Below are positions 7,164-14,577 of a stretch of DNA of 21,920 bases, piece by piece; the stretch's first letter is position 1; each line of letters opens with the position of its first letter. The notes beneath the pieces are model-generated. The model was not told the origin of the DNA. It made no database searches and saw nothing but the letters and a program-made list of their open reading frames with translations. The DNA comes from Curvibacter sp. (lineage in GTDB: Bacteria; Pseudomonadota; Gammaproteobacteria; Burkholderiales; Burkholderiaceae_C), in NCBI GenBank assembly GCA_003500955.1, contig DNQP01000089.1, positions 1 to 21,920 of the forward strand, written 5' to 3'. The translations under genes were made by a program, and so were the position numbers.

Positions 7164-8432
7164 ATGAGCAAACACTACGACGCACTCGAGACGCGCGATC
7201 CGGCGCAGCGCGAAGCCGCGCTGATGGCGGCCTTGCCCGACCATGTGGCGCAGGCGCAGCGCATGGCGCCGGCCTTTGCCGAGATCCTGCGCGGGGTGGA
7301 CGCGGCGGCGGTGATCAGCCGCACCATGCTGGCCCGGCTGCCGGTGACACGCAAGCACGAGCTGCTGGCGCGCCAGCAGGCGGCACGTGCCGCGGGCGGT
7401 GATCCGCTGGGGGGCTTTGCGGCCATCGGCTGGCGCGGGCTGCTGCGTGACAAGGGCGCGCGGCGGGTCTTCCAGTCGCCGGGCCCGATCTACGAGCCCG
7501 AGGGCCATGCCATCGACTACTGGCGCAGCGCGCGTGCCTTCGCAGCGGCCGGATTCGAGGCCGGGGATCTGGTGCACAACTGCTTCAGCTACCACCTCAC
7601 GCCCGGCGCCTGGATCATGGAGGCCGGCGCCCACGCGCTGGGCTGCACGGTCTTCCCCGGCGGCACGGGCAACACCGAGCAGCAGCTCGCGGCCATCGCC
7701 GACCTGAAGCCCGTGGCTTACGCGGGTACGCCGAGCTTTCTCAAGATCCTGGTCGAGAAGGCGGCCGAGGCGGGGCAGAAGCTCTCCATCACCAAGGCCC
7801 TGCTCAGCGGCGAGGCCTTTCCGCCCAGCTTGCGCGACTGGCTGAGCGAGCGCGGCATCACGGCCTACCAGGCCTATGCCACGGCCGACGCCGGGCTCAT
7901 CGCCTACGAGACTTCCGCGCGCGAGGGCCTGGTGCTGGAGGAGGACGTGATCCTGGAGATCGTGCGCCCCGGCACCGGTGACCCCGTGCCCGAGGGCGAG
8001 GTCGGCGAGGTGGTGGTCACGGTGCTCAATCCGGACTACCCGCTGATCCGCTTCGGCACCGGTGATCTCTCGGCTGTGCTGCCCGGGCCCTGTCCCACGG
8101 GGCGCAGCAACACGCGCATCCGCGGTTGGCTGGGTCGCGCCGACCAGACGACCAAGGTCCGCGGCATGTTCGTGCATCCGGGGCAGGTGGCCGAGATCCT
8201 GCGCCGTCACCCCGAGGCCGGGCGGGGGCGCCTGGTGGTGAGCGGCGAGATGGCCGATGACCGCATGACGCTCAGGGTTGAAACCGAGTGCAGCGGACCC
8301 GGTGAGCTGGCGCTGCGCCTGGCCGACACCGTGCGCGACGTCACCAAGCTGCGTGGCGAGGTGGAGCTGGTGCTGCCCGGTACCCTGCCCAATGACGGCA
8401 AGGTGATCGAGGATGCACGCAGTTACAAATAA
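7164..8432 (+). CDS. PaaK-like adenylate-forming (phenylacetate-CoA-ligase family) protein with degenerate P-loop
   Basis: Protein of 422 aa in the phenylacetate-CoA ligase branch of the ANL superfamily. Family features in order: an N-terminal helical part, a PaaK-like core (YHLTPGAWIMEAGAHALG, about 143-160; GTPSFLKIL, about 188-196), RFGTGDLS (296-303) matching the ATP-ribose-binding Asp motif, and GRADQTTKVRGMFV (324-337), the hinge and start of the C-terminal lid. The glycine-rich loop that should read S/T-SGTTGxP is instead QSPGPIYEP (about 104-112), so phosphate binding is doubtful. It may be a divergent ligase or a non-catalytic partner. An early GGGA motif lies about 9 nt before the ATG. 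It closes the transporter cluster on the same strand, separated from livF by the dispersed repeat. Confidence 0.85.
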   Translation: MSKHYDALETRDPAQREAALMAALPDHVAQAQRMAPAFAEILRGVDAAAVISRTMLARLPVTRKHELLARQQAARAAGGDPLGGFAAIGWRGLLRDKGARRVFQSPGPIYEPEGHAIDYWRSARAFAAAGFEAGDLVHNCFSYHLTPGAWIMEAGAHALGCTVFPGGTGNTEQQLAAIADLKPVAYAGTPSFLKILVEKAAEAGQKLSITKALLSGEAFPPSLRDWLSERGITAYQAYATADAGLIAYETSAREGLVLEEDVILEIVRPGTGDPVPEGEVGEVVVTVLNPDYPLIRFGTGDLSAVLPGPCPTGRSNTRIRGWLGRADQTTKVRGMFVHPGQVAEILRRHPEAGRGRLVVSGEMADDRMTLRVETECSGPGELALRLADTVRDVTKLRGEVELVLPGTLPNDGKVIEDARSYK

Positions 8433-8520
8433 GATGGCGCCAGCTGTGACTAAGTAGTTTCCGAGATGGCAGGGCGCGGACCCGGCATTAGACTTCCCCG
8501 CATCTTTTGGAGGAAGCACC

Positions 8521-9495
8521 ATGAAACGTCTGCTACTGCTTGCCGCTGCCGTCACCGCCCTAACGGCCCAGGCCCAGTCCTTCCCGGGCTCCAAGCCCAT
8601 CACCATCGTTGTGCCCTTCTCGGCCGGTGGCCCGACCGACCGCGTGGCCCGTGACCTGGCTGAAGCGCTGCGCAAGCCCCTGGGCGGTGCCACCATCGTG
8701 GTGGACAACGCCGCTGGTGCCGGCGGCTCCATCGGCGCCAACAAGGTCGCCAAGGCTGCCCCGGACGGCCACACCCTGCTGCTGCACCACATCGGCATGG
8801 CCACCATGCCCACCCTGGTGCGCAACCTGCCCTTCAAGGTCGAGACCGACTTCGAGTACCTGGGCATGGTCAATGATGTGCCCATGACGCTGATCGGCAA
8901 GCCCGGGCTGCCGGCCAACAACTTCAAGGAGCTGCTGGTCTGGATCAACGAGAACAAGGCCAAGGTCAACCTGGGCAATGCCGGCATCGGCGCGGCATCC
9001 CACCTCTGTGGCCTGATGTTCCAGAACGCCCTCAAGATCGACATGACCACCGTGCCTTACAAGGGTACCGGTCCGGCGATGACCGACCTGCTGGGCGGCC
9101 AGATCGACCTGCTGTGCGACCAGACCACCAACACCAGCGGCCAGATCGAGGCCAAGAAGGTCAAGGCCTATGCGGTGACCACGGCCAAGCGTCTGTCCCC
9201 GCCCGCGCTCAAGGACCTGCCCACGTTGCAGGAATCGGGCCTCAAGGGCTTTGAAGTGACCATCTGGCACGGCCTGTACGCTCCCAAGGGCACGCCCGCC
9301 GACGTGGTGACCAAGCTCAACACCGCGCTCAAGGCCGCCCTCAAGGATGCCGAGTTCATCAAGAAGCAGGAGGGCCTGGGTGCCGTGGTCGTGACCGACA
9401 AGCGCGTCGAGGCGGCCGAGCACAAGAAGTTCGTCGCGGACGAGATTGCCAAGTGGAGCCCGGTGCTCAAGGCGGCTGGCGTTTACGCGGACTGA
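8521..9495 (+). CDS. Tripartite tricarboxylate transporter receptor (Bug family) 1
   Basis: Periplasmic solute receptor of 324 aa, family TctC/Bug. A Sec signal peptide (MKRLLLLAAAVTALTAQA, probable cut after residue 18) is followed by the family opening PGSKPITIVVPFSAGGPTDR (21-41), in which VPFSAGG forms part of the carboxylate-binding site in known Bug structures. LLHHIGMATMPTLV and later GLYAPKGTP (about 257-265) also match the family. The start is fixed by a strong GGAGGAAG site 4 nt upstream. No TctA/TctB membrane genes are nearby, as is usual for Bug proteins, which are greatly expanded in Burkholderiales. The ligand is probably a small organic acid. It is followed by a clear terminator, so it forms the end of a transcript or is monocistronic. 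Confidence 0.93.
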   Translation: MKRLLLLAAAVTALTAQAQSFPGSKPITIVVPFSAGGPTDRVARDLAEALRKPLGGATIVVDNAAGAGGSIGANKVAKAAPDGHTLLLHHIGMATMPTLVRNLPFKVETDFEYLGMVNDVPMTLIGKPGLPANNFKELLVWINENKAKVNLGNAGIGAASHLCGLMFQNALKIDMTTVPYKGTGPAMTDLLGGQIDLLCDQTTNTSGQIEAKKVKAYAVTTAKRLSPPALKDLPTLQESGLKGFEVTIWHGLYAPKGTPADVVTKLNTALKAALKDAEFIKKQEGLGAVVVTDKRVEAAEHKKFVADEIAKWSPVLKAAGVYAD

Positions 9496-9522
9496 TCTGT
9501 TCAGCGTTCTGCGCTGCGGACG

Positions 9523-9553
9523 AAAGGCCACCTGCGGGTGGCTTTTCTTTTTT
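9523..9553 (+). terminator. Rho-independent terminator after Bug receptor 1
   Basis: GCCACC (9527-9532), loop TGCG, GGTGGC (9537-9542), then TTTTCTTTTTT (9543-9553). The stem can extend with AAAG opposite TTTT at the base. It lies 27 nt after the stop codon. Confidence 0.9.
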
Positions 9554-10005
9554 CTGCGGACACTAACAAGCCGATGGCTTGAGTCATTTCAAACCCATTA
9601 CCGTCGAGCTTTTCAAGCTTCCAACGAGGAAACTAGCCGCCGCCGCAAGCGTGCCGTAGCATGGGTCTTCGGGGGAGCTTGGGGCGACAAGCGCCGGGCA
9701 CTCGGCGTACCTCTTTCGCACCGCAGATTTGCGTGGGGCCCGCGCAAGGCACTGGCTGCGGCTTCTGGTTGGGGCGCAAGGGTGCGGTGTCGAAGCGCGG
9801 GGCATGGCGACACAACAATCCCTGCTGCGTCGCCATGGCCAGGTGTGAGCAGGCTTAGCTGACCACTGCCGCCTTCAGGGGCAGCGCGAAAATGCCCGGG
9901 CCGTGCGACCTCCTGTGCGTGGCCTGTCGGTTGATGGTTTTAAGCGGGCGGGGCGCGACGTGCATTCCGCTTGCGGCGGTACAAAGTCGAATACGAAGGT
10001 TGCGG
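9554..10005. other. Gene-free stretch of about 450 bp
   Basis: No convincing coding gene. Short open frames exist on both strands, but they overlap one another and show no recognisable domain, ribosome site or consistent codon bias. Visible structure: a small stem CAAGCC-GAT-GGCTTG (9567-9581), and a 9-bp perfect stem CATGGCGAC (9803-9811) / GTCGCCATG (9829-9837) with a 17-nt loop. The segment lies between the receptor terminator and the 3' end of the convergent LysE-type gene, where composition shifts. It may be a decayed element or a repeat remnant; a structured RNA is not excluded. Confidence 0.4.
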
Positions 10006-10614
10006 TCACGACAGGGCCAATGTCATGCCCAAGCCGCCTAGGGCGATGCCAATGAAGCGATTGAGCGTCTTCTGATGCTGCAACATCCGCTGCCGCAGGG
10101 TAGATTCTGAAAAGAATACTGCGACCACGCTGAACCAGACTGCATGTGTCGCAGACATAAACAGCCCGTACCCGATTTGAACCGCCACAGGGGTATTGCG
10201 CTCAATGACCTGGCTGTAAACGCTCAGCACGAAGAGCGTGGTTTTTGGATTCAGTGCGTTGGTAAAAAAACCAGCGCTCAGCGCTTTCCATCGTCCCAGT
10301 TCATGAGCGACAAACCTCTCGCCGCGTGCTCTAAGGGTGGCGCTGCTCCATGTTTGATATCCCGCATACATGAGGTACAGGGCGCCGCAGACTTTGATGG
10401 CGGAAAACCATTCAGGTGACTGCTGGATCAGGACAGCCACGCCCAGCATCGAGTAGAGGACATGCAACTGGACGCCGGCTGCGATGCCTGCAGCAGCCAG
10501 CAATCCGGCTTGTCGGCCGTGCAGCAGACTGTTTCGAGTGACCATCGCAAAGTCCGCCCCGGGACTGATGACCGCCAGCAGCGTGATGCTTGCGACGGCG
10601 ATGAGTTCGAACAT
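10006..10614 (-). CDS. LysE/RhtB-family amino-acid exporter
   Basis: Inner-membrane protein of 202 aa, the normal length for LysE/RhtB exporters, with five to six hydrophobic segments. The N-terminus carries SPGADFAMVTRNSL (17-30), the family's conserved P-G motif after the first helix; NPKTTLFVLSVYSQ (122-135) is the second conserved motif. A GAGGGG ribosome site lies about 8 nt before the ATG (- strand). Such proteins export amino acids or related compounds using the proton-motive force. The gene diverges from a LysR regulator across a 115-bp AT-rich gap, the common arrangement in which the regulator controls the exporter in response to the cargo. Codon usage is less GC-biased than in the flanking operons, suggesting later acquisition. 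Confidence 0.92.
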   Translation of the reverse strand: MFELIAVASITLLAVISPGADFAMVTRNSLLHGRQAGLLAAAGIAAGVQLHVLYSMLGVAVLIQQSPEWFSAIKVCGALYLMYAGYQTWSSATLRARGERFVAHELGRWKALSAGFFTNALNPKTTLFVLSVYSQVIERNTPVAVQIGYGLFMSATHAVWFSVVAVFFSESTLRQRMLQHQKTLNRFIGIALGGLGMTLALS

Positions 10615-10634
10615 AAAGAAAACCCCTCAATAAT

Positions 10635-10649
10635 GTGAGTCTGATTCAC
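10635..10649. promoter_or_regulatory. Candidate LysR-type operator (T-N11-A palindrome)
   Basis: GTGAGTC-T-GATTCAC is a 15-bp palindrome with one mismatch. It contains the LysR-type T-N11-A pattern (T at 10636, A at 10648) within dyad symmetry, in the shared divergent promoter region 21 bp upstream of the exporter start. This is a sequence-pattern inference without binding evidence. Confidence 0.45.
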
Positions 10650-10729
10650 TCAATTGAAAAAGATGTACCCCTGAAGCGCCTATTTTTCCTCTATGTACAT
10701 GGCTGGAAAATCGATTTATTCTGATCAAA

Positions 10730-11638
10730 ATGAGTGAGAAAAAATCACAAATAAAGTCCCTTGCCTCCCGACTCCCCCCCATGAACGCATTCAGGGTGTT
10801 CGAGGCGGCTGCTCGGCATCAAAGCTTTGTGATGGCGAGCCAAGAGCTCTGCGTGACCCATGGCGCGGTCAGTCGGCAGGTGAAGCAGCTGGAGGCTTCA
10901 CTGGGTGTGGCGCTGTTTGAGAGGCGTAATCGGGCCGTATTTCTGACGCCACAGGGGCGAACGCTTTTCGCCGCGTCCCAGAAGGTCATGCGGGACTTGT
11001 CCCGGGCCGTTCACGAGGTTCGGGCTCAGGACCAGACCCTCAGACCGCTCGTTTTGTCATGCGAGCCGACCATCGCCATACGCTGGCTCGTGCCCAGGCT
11101 TCCGGAGTTCCGGTCTGAGTACCCAGACTACGAAATTCATTTGCTCACCGCAGGGGGGGCGGTAGATTTCGCTCGGCAACAAGTCGACCTGGCGCTGCGC
11201 CGGAATGACTTTCAAACGGGCGGTCAGTGTTGCGTGGAAACTGTGACCGCTGAAAGAGTCGGTCCGGTGTGCACGCGTGAAGTTTGGCGTCGCCTCCGCA
11301 AAGGTGACGCCGTACGCCTGCTGCATACCCGCACCCGTCCTGATGCGTGGGTGCGTTGGAGCGAGCTCAGTTCGCGCAGTGTGCTCAGTTCTGGTGATGA
11401 GCACTACGAACACTTCTATCTCAGCTTACAGGCTGCAAGCTCTGGCTTGGGCGTGGCCATCGCGTCAGAGTTCATGGTCGAGGCAGATCTGCGGGAGGAT
11501 CGTTTGGTGGCGCCATTTGGTTTTGTTGCGGACGGAAGCGAATATGTCGTTCTCTCACCCACACCCCTGGAGCAAGACGCCAGGCGTACGGCATTGTTGA
11601 AGTGGCTCAGGAGTGCTATGACGTCGACGCGCTCCTGA
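10730..11638 (+). CDS. LysR-family transcriptional regulator (GcvA/AmpR-like)
   Basis: DNA-binding regulator of 302 aa. The N-terminal winged helix-turn-helix is clear: LPPMNAFRVFEAAARHQSF (15-33), recognition region THGAVSRQVKQLEASLG (43-59), FERR and LTPQGRTLF (72-80). A periplasmic-binding-like effector domain follows (about 100-295). The LPPMNAF opening places it with GcvA/AmpR-type regulators. It starts at ATG 10730; the internal ATG at 10781 (Met18) would still leave the whole HTH, and neither has a good Shine-Dalgarno site, so the start is uncertain. It is divergent from the LysE-type exporter, its probable target. The base composition is lower in GC than the neighbouring operons, matching the exporter gene, so the pair probably moved together. 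Confidence 0.92.
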   Translation: MSEKKSQIKSLASRLPPMNAFRVFEAAARHQSFVMASQELCVTHGAVSRQVKQLEASLGVALFERRNRAVFLTPQGRTLFAASQKVMRDLSRAVHEVRAQDQTLRPLVLSCEPTIAIRWLVPRLPEFRSEYPDYEIHLLTAGGAVDFARQQVDLALRRNDFQTGGQCCVETVTAERVGPVCTREVWRRLRKGDAVRLLHTRTRPDAWVRWSELSSRSVLSSGDEHYEHFYLSLQAASSGLGVAIASEFMVEADLREDRLVAPFGFVADGSEYVVLSPTPLEQDARRTALLKWLRSAMTSTRS

Positions 11639-11776
11639 CAGGCGTGCTCGTGGCGTTCAACTGGCCCCAAAAGCGGCACCTTCGTGAATCAACGACTTTT
11701 GCTCAAAAGATGCGCGCTAACCCCCTGCGTCAGAGGAGACCGTAGCCCAGGCGACAAACACCGAGACAAACCCTAG

Positions 11777-11805
11777 GTCACAGAAGCCAGTCCTCTCCCT
11801 ACACT
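11777..11805 (+). promoter_or_regulatory. Possible sigma-70 promoter for Bug receptor 2
   Basis: GTCACA (11777-11782) and TACACT (11800-11805) are 17 bp apart, each matching four of six consensus bases. They lie about 30 bp before the receptor start, in a 197-bp gap with no other gene. Weak, pattern-based call. Confidence 0.3.
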
Positions 11806-11835
11806 GACCCGATCAAACAAGAGGAGACCCCCAAC

Positions 11836-12816
11836 ATGAACCGTCGCCATCTCATCGCCGCCGCCCTGCTGGCCTGTGCCCCCGCGGTCTGGGCCCAGGG
11901 GGCCTGGCCGAACAAGCCCGTGAAGATCGTCGTGCCCTTCGCGCCGGGCGGCACCACGGACATCCTGGCGCGCGCGATCGCGCCGGAGCTGAGCAAGGCC
12001 TTTGGCCAGTCCTTCATCGTCGAGAACCGCGCGGGCGCGGGCGGCAACCTGGGGGCCGAGGTGGTGGCCAAGTCGCCCAACGACGGCTACACCCTGCTCA
12101 TGGGCACGGTGGGCACACACGGCATCAACAAGGCGCTCTACGCCAAGCTGCCCTACGAGCCGCAGAAGGATTTCGCGCCCATCACGCTCGTGGCCGGTGT
12201 GCCGAATGTGATGGTCATGAACGCCGACAGGGCCAAGGCCCTCAACATCAACACGGTGGCCGATTTCATCCAGTACGCCAAGGCCAACCCGGGCAAGCTC
12301 AACATGGCGTCCAGTGGCAACGGCACCTCCATCCACCTGGCGGGCGAGCTGTTCAAGTCCATGACCGGGACCTTCATGACCCACATTCCCTACCGTGGCT
12401 CGGGCCCGGCGCTGCTGGACATGGTGGGGGGGAATATGGATGTGATGTTCGACAACCTGCCCTCTTCCATGCCGCACATCAAGTCGGGCAAGCTCAAGGC
12501 CTTTGCCGTCACCAGCGCGCAGCGCTCCAACGCACTGCCCGACGTGCCCACGGTGGAGGAGGCTGGCAAGCTCAAGAGCTTCGAGGCCAGCAGCTGGTTC
12601 GGCCTGCTCGCGCCGGCCGGTACCCCGGCCGATATCGTCAACCGCATCCAGCAGGAAACCGCGAAGGCCCTGGCCACCCCGGGTGTGCAGGAGCGCCTGC
12701 TGGCCCAGGGCGCGATTCCTGGCGGCATCAGCCCGCAGGAGTTCACGCGTTTCATCGACGCCGAGCACGTGAAGTGGGCGGCCGTCGTCAAGGCTTCCGG
12801 CGCGAAGGTAGATTAA
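11836..12816 (+). CDS. Tripartite tricarboxylate transporter receptor (Bug family) 2
   Basis: Periplasmic receptor of 326 aa of the TctC/Bug family. The signal peptide [20 protein letters not shown] is followed by a likely cut at residue 20, then [20 protein letters not shown] (24-43), the canonical family opening. [23 protein letters not shown] (about 156-178) and [16 protein letters not shown] (about 183-198) are the conserved ligand-domain segments. AGAGGAGA (about 11819-11826) is a strong ribosome site that fixes the start. No TctAB genes are present. It differs from receptor 1 in the variable ligand region and has the more standard GxGTxxHLAGE motif, so the two probably bind different acids. 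The CoA-transferase gene downstream, on the same strand past DUF1840, is a possible functional partner but is not clearly co-transcribed. Confidence 0.94.
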   Translation: MNRRHLIAAALLACAPAVWAQGAWPNKPVKIVVPFAPGGTTDILARAIAPELSKAFGQSFIVENRAGAGGNLGAEVVAKSPNDGYTLLMGTVGTHGINKALYAKLPYEPQKDFAPITLVAGVPNVMVMNADRAKALNINTVADFIQYAKANPGKLNMASSGNGTSIHLAGELFKSMTGTFMTHIPYRGSGPALLDMVGGNMDVMFDNLPSSMPHIKSGKLKAFAVTSAQRSNALPDVPTVEEAGKLKSFEASSWFGLLAPAGTPADIVNRIQQETAKALATPGVQERLLAQGAIPGGISPQEFTRFIDAEHVKWAAVVKASGAKVD

Positions 12817-12856
12817 CCCCGGTCATCGGATGCACCCCTGAGCGGCTGACGCCGCT

Positions 12857-12908
12857 TCCCCTCAAGGGGACAACGCCAGTGGCCCGGCAAAGCCGGTTCC
12901 ACGGCGTT
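12857..12908. repeat. Dispersed palindromic intergenic repeat, copy 2
   Basis: Same element as at 7059-7111: TCCCCT-CA-AGGGGA (12857-12870), then the 37-bp imperfect hairpin 12872-12908, which differs from copy 1 by a single base in the loop. It lies 40 bp after the stop of receptor 2 and 50 bp beyond the end of the convergent DUF1840 gene, so it may serve as a bidirectional mRNA 3'-end structure, although no T-tract is present. Confidence 0.8.
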
Positions 12909-12960
12909 CCGCGATGGCGTTTTCGCTCTCGTGGTATGCCTTCGTTCGCGTGGCCTTAGG

Positions 12961-13287
12961 TCAGACGCCCCAGACGATTTCTTTGTTCGCAGCCTGGCAG
13001 CGGCGCAGCATCTCGATGAAGGGCGTGGCGCGCTGGCGTAGGCTGACCCCCTCCTGCTCGGGCAGTTCCTCGCCCCGGGCAGCTGCCTCGGCTTCCGCCG
13101 CGCGGCGTTCGGCCTCTTCCTGGGTGATGGCGGCTTCCAGCGCGGCGATGGCCGCGGGCATCTCGGCCACCTGCAGGATGCCGCGCCGGTCTTCGTCGTA
13201 CTTGCCCACGATCTGCAGCACGCGCCGGCCGTTGGGCTCGAGCATGATGAGATCGGGGGTGGCGCGGGACTTGAACTTGTAGAGCAT
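12961..13287 (-). CDS. DUF1840 domain-containing protein
   Basis: Small cytoplasmic protein of 108 aa matching the DUF1840 family, which is largely restricted to Beta- and Gammaproteobacteria and has no assigned function. The typical N-terminus MLYKFKSRATPDLIMLEPNG (1-20) is present, followed by RRVLQIVGK, a PAAIAALEAAI helix (44-54), a highly charged alanine/glutamate helical linker (55-78), and the conserved C-terminal segment RATPFIEMLRRCQAANKEIVWGV (86-108, quoted as family context). A GAGAAG site precedes the ATG. It is transcribed divergently from the CoA-transferase gene, with 32 bp between their starts. Identification rests on recalled family sequence and is fairly secure. Confidence 0.88.
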   Translation of the reverse strand: MLYKFKSRATPDLIMLEPNGRRVLQIVGKYDEDRRGILQVAEMPAAIAALEAAITQEEAERRAAEAEAAARGEELPEQEGVSLRQRATPFIEMLRRCQAANKEIVWGV

Positions 13288-13319
13288 GGTCTTCTCGGTC
13301 GGGTGCGCACGAGGGTAGC

Positions 13320-14561
13320 ATGCGTGTCATGGAGACTCAAGACAACAAGCCGCGCGGCCCGCTCCTCGGGCTGAAGGTGGTCGAGCTGGGCCAGCTCATC
13401 GCCGGGCCCTTCGCGGCCAAGACCCTGGCCGACTTCGGTGCCGACGTGATCAAGATCGAGCCACCCGGTGCGGGCGATCCGCTGCGCAAATGGCGTTTGC
13501 TCAAGGACGGCACCTCGGTCTGGTGGCAGGTGCAGTCGCGCAACAAGCGCTCGCTGGCGCTCGACCTGAAGCAGCCCGAGGCGCAGGACATCGTGCGCAA
13601 GCTCGCCGCCGAGGCCGATGTGCTGATCGAGAACTTCCGCCCCGGTGCCATGGAGGGCTGGGGCCTGGGGCCCGAGGCCCTGCAGGCGCTCAACCCCGGG
13701 CTCGTGATGCTGCGCATCAGCGGCTATGGGCAGACCGGGCCTTACCGTGACCGGCCAGGCTTTGGCGTGGTGGCCGAGGCCATGGGCGGCATGCGGCATC
13801 TGACGGCCGAGCCCGGGCGGGTGCCGGTGCGCGTGGGCGTGTCCATCGGCGACACGCTGGCCTCGCTGCACGGGGTGATCGGCATCCTGCTGGCCTTGCA
13901 GCACCGGCACGCCACCGTCTCGCCGGAGGCGCCCAAGGGGCGCGGCCAGGTGATCGACGTGGCGCTCTACGAGGCCGTGTTCAACTGCATGGAGAGTCTC
14001 TTGCCCGAGTACAGCGCCTTTGGCGCGGTGCGCGGGCCGGCGGGCAGTGCCATGCCGGGCATCGCGCCGACCAATGCCTACCGCTGCGCCGACGGCGGCT
14101 ATGCGTTGATCGCAGGCAATGGCGACAGCATCTTCAAACGCCTGATGCAGTGCATCGGCCGCCCGGACCTGGGCAGTGATCCGACGCTGGCCGACAACGC
14201 GGGCCGGGTGGCGCGGGTGCAGGAGCTCGATGCGGCGATCGGCGCCTGGGCGGCGACGCGACCCGTGAACGAGGTGCTGGCCGCGCTGGACGCCGCCCAG
14301 GTGCCGGCGGGCAAGATCTACACCGTGGCCGATATCGCAGCCGACCCGCACTACGCCGCGCGCGGCATGCTGCAGACGGTGGCGATGGAGGATGGCAGCG
14401 CGCTGATGGTGCCGGGCGTGGTACCCCGGCTCTCGGCCACGCCGGGCGGTCAGTGGCGCCAAGCCCCCGCGCTGGGACAGGACAGCGAGGCTGTGCTGCG
14501 CGAGGTGGGGCTGACGCCCGAGCAGATCGCCGCGCTGCGTGCGCGCGGCGTGATCACCTGA
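13320..14561 (+). CDS. Class III (CaiB/BaiF family) acyl-CoA transferase
   Basis: Transfers CoA between carboxylic acids through an Asp-bound anhydride/thioester in an intertwined dimer; 413 aa, usual for the family. The N-terminus GLKVVELGQLIAGPFAAKTL (17-36), then DFGADVIKIEPPGAGDPLR (38-56), NKRSLALDLK (75-84) and the VLIENFRPGAMEGWGLG stretch (101-117) are hallmark segments. SIGDTLAS (175-182) supplies D178, the probable catalytic aspartate equivalent to Asp169 of formyl-CoA transferase. A GAGGG site at 13311-13315 is close to ATG 13320; ATG 13329 (Met4) is an alternative start. Donor and acceptor cannot be read; succinyl-CoA with a dicarboxylate or hydroxy acid is common in paralogues next to Bug receptors. 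It converges on the acyl-CoA-binding gene with only 16 bp between stops. Confidence 0.93.
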   Translation: MRVMETQDNKPRGPLLGLKVVELGQLIAGPFAAKTLADFGADVIKIEPPGAGDPLRKWRLLKDGTSVWWQVQSRNKRSLALDLKQPEAQDIVRKLAAEADVLIENFRPGAMEGWGLGPEALQALNPGLVMLRISGYGQTGPYRDRPGFGVVAEAMGGMRHLTAEPGRVPVRVGVSIGDTLASLHGVIGILLALQHRHATVSPEAPKGRGQVIDVALYEAVFNCMESLLPEYSAFGAVRGPAGSAMPGIAPTNAYRCADGGYALIAGNGDSIFKRLMQCIGRPDLGSDPTLADNAGRVARVQELDAAIGAWAATRPVNEVLAALDAAQVPAGKIYTVADIAADPHYAARGMLQTVAMEDGSALMVPGVVPRLSATPGGQWRQAPALGQDSEAVLREVGLTPEQIAALRARGVIT

Positions 14562-14577
14562 ACGTCAGCGAGATCGA

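Noticed and set aside
7161-8432. Frameshifted or pseudogenised ligase
   Set aside because: The frame is open throughout with conserved motifs on both sides of the altered P-loop, so it is treated as an intact divergent protein.
7050-9050. Open frame of 666 codons on the - strand
   Set aside because: It lies antisense to the PaaK-like gene and Bug receptor 1, both with clear family motifs. The translation is low-complexity His/Gly/Ala/Arg-rich, as expected of the complement of high-GC coding DNA.
9446-9862. 138-codon open frame on the + strand after Bug receptor 1
   Set aside because: It begins inside the receptor gene, runs through a strong terminator and shows no domain; the overlapping frames on both strands are equally long.
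12813-14462. Open frame of 549 codons on the - strand
   Set aside because: It runs across the dispersed repeat, DUF1840 in another frame and antisense to the CoA-transferase; no domain is recognisable.
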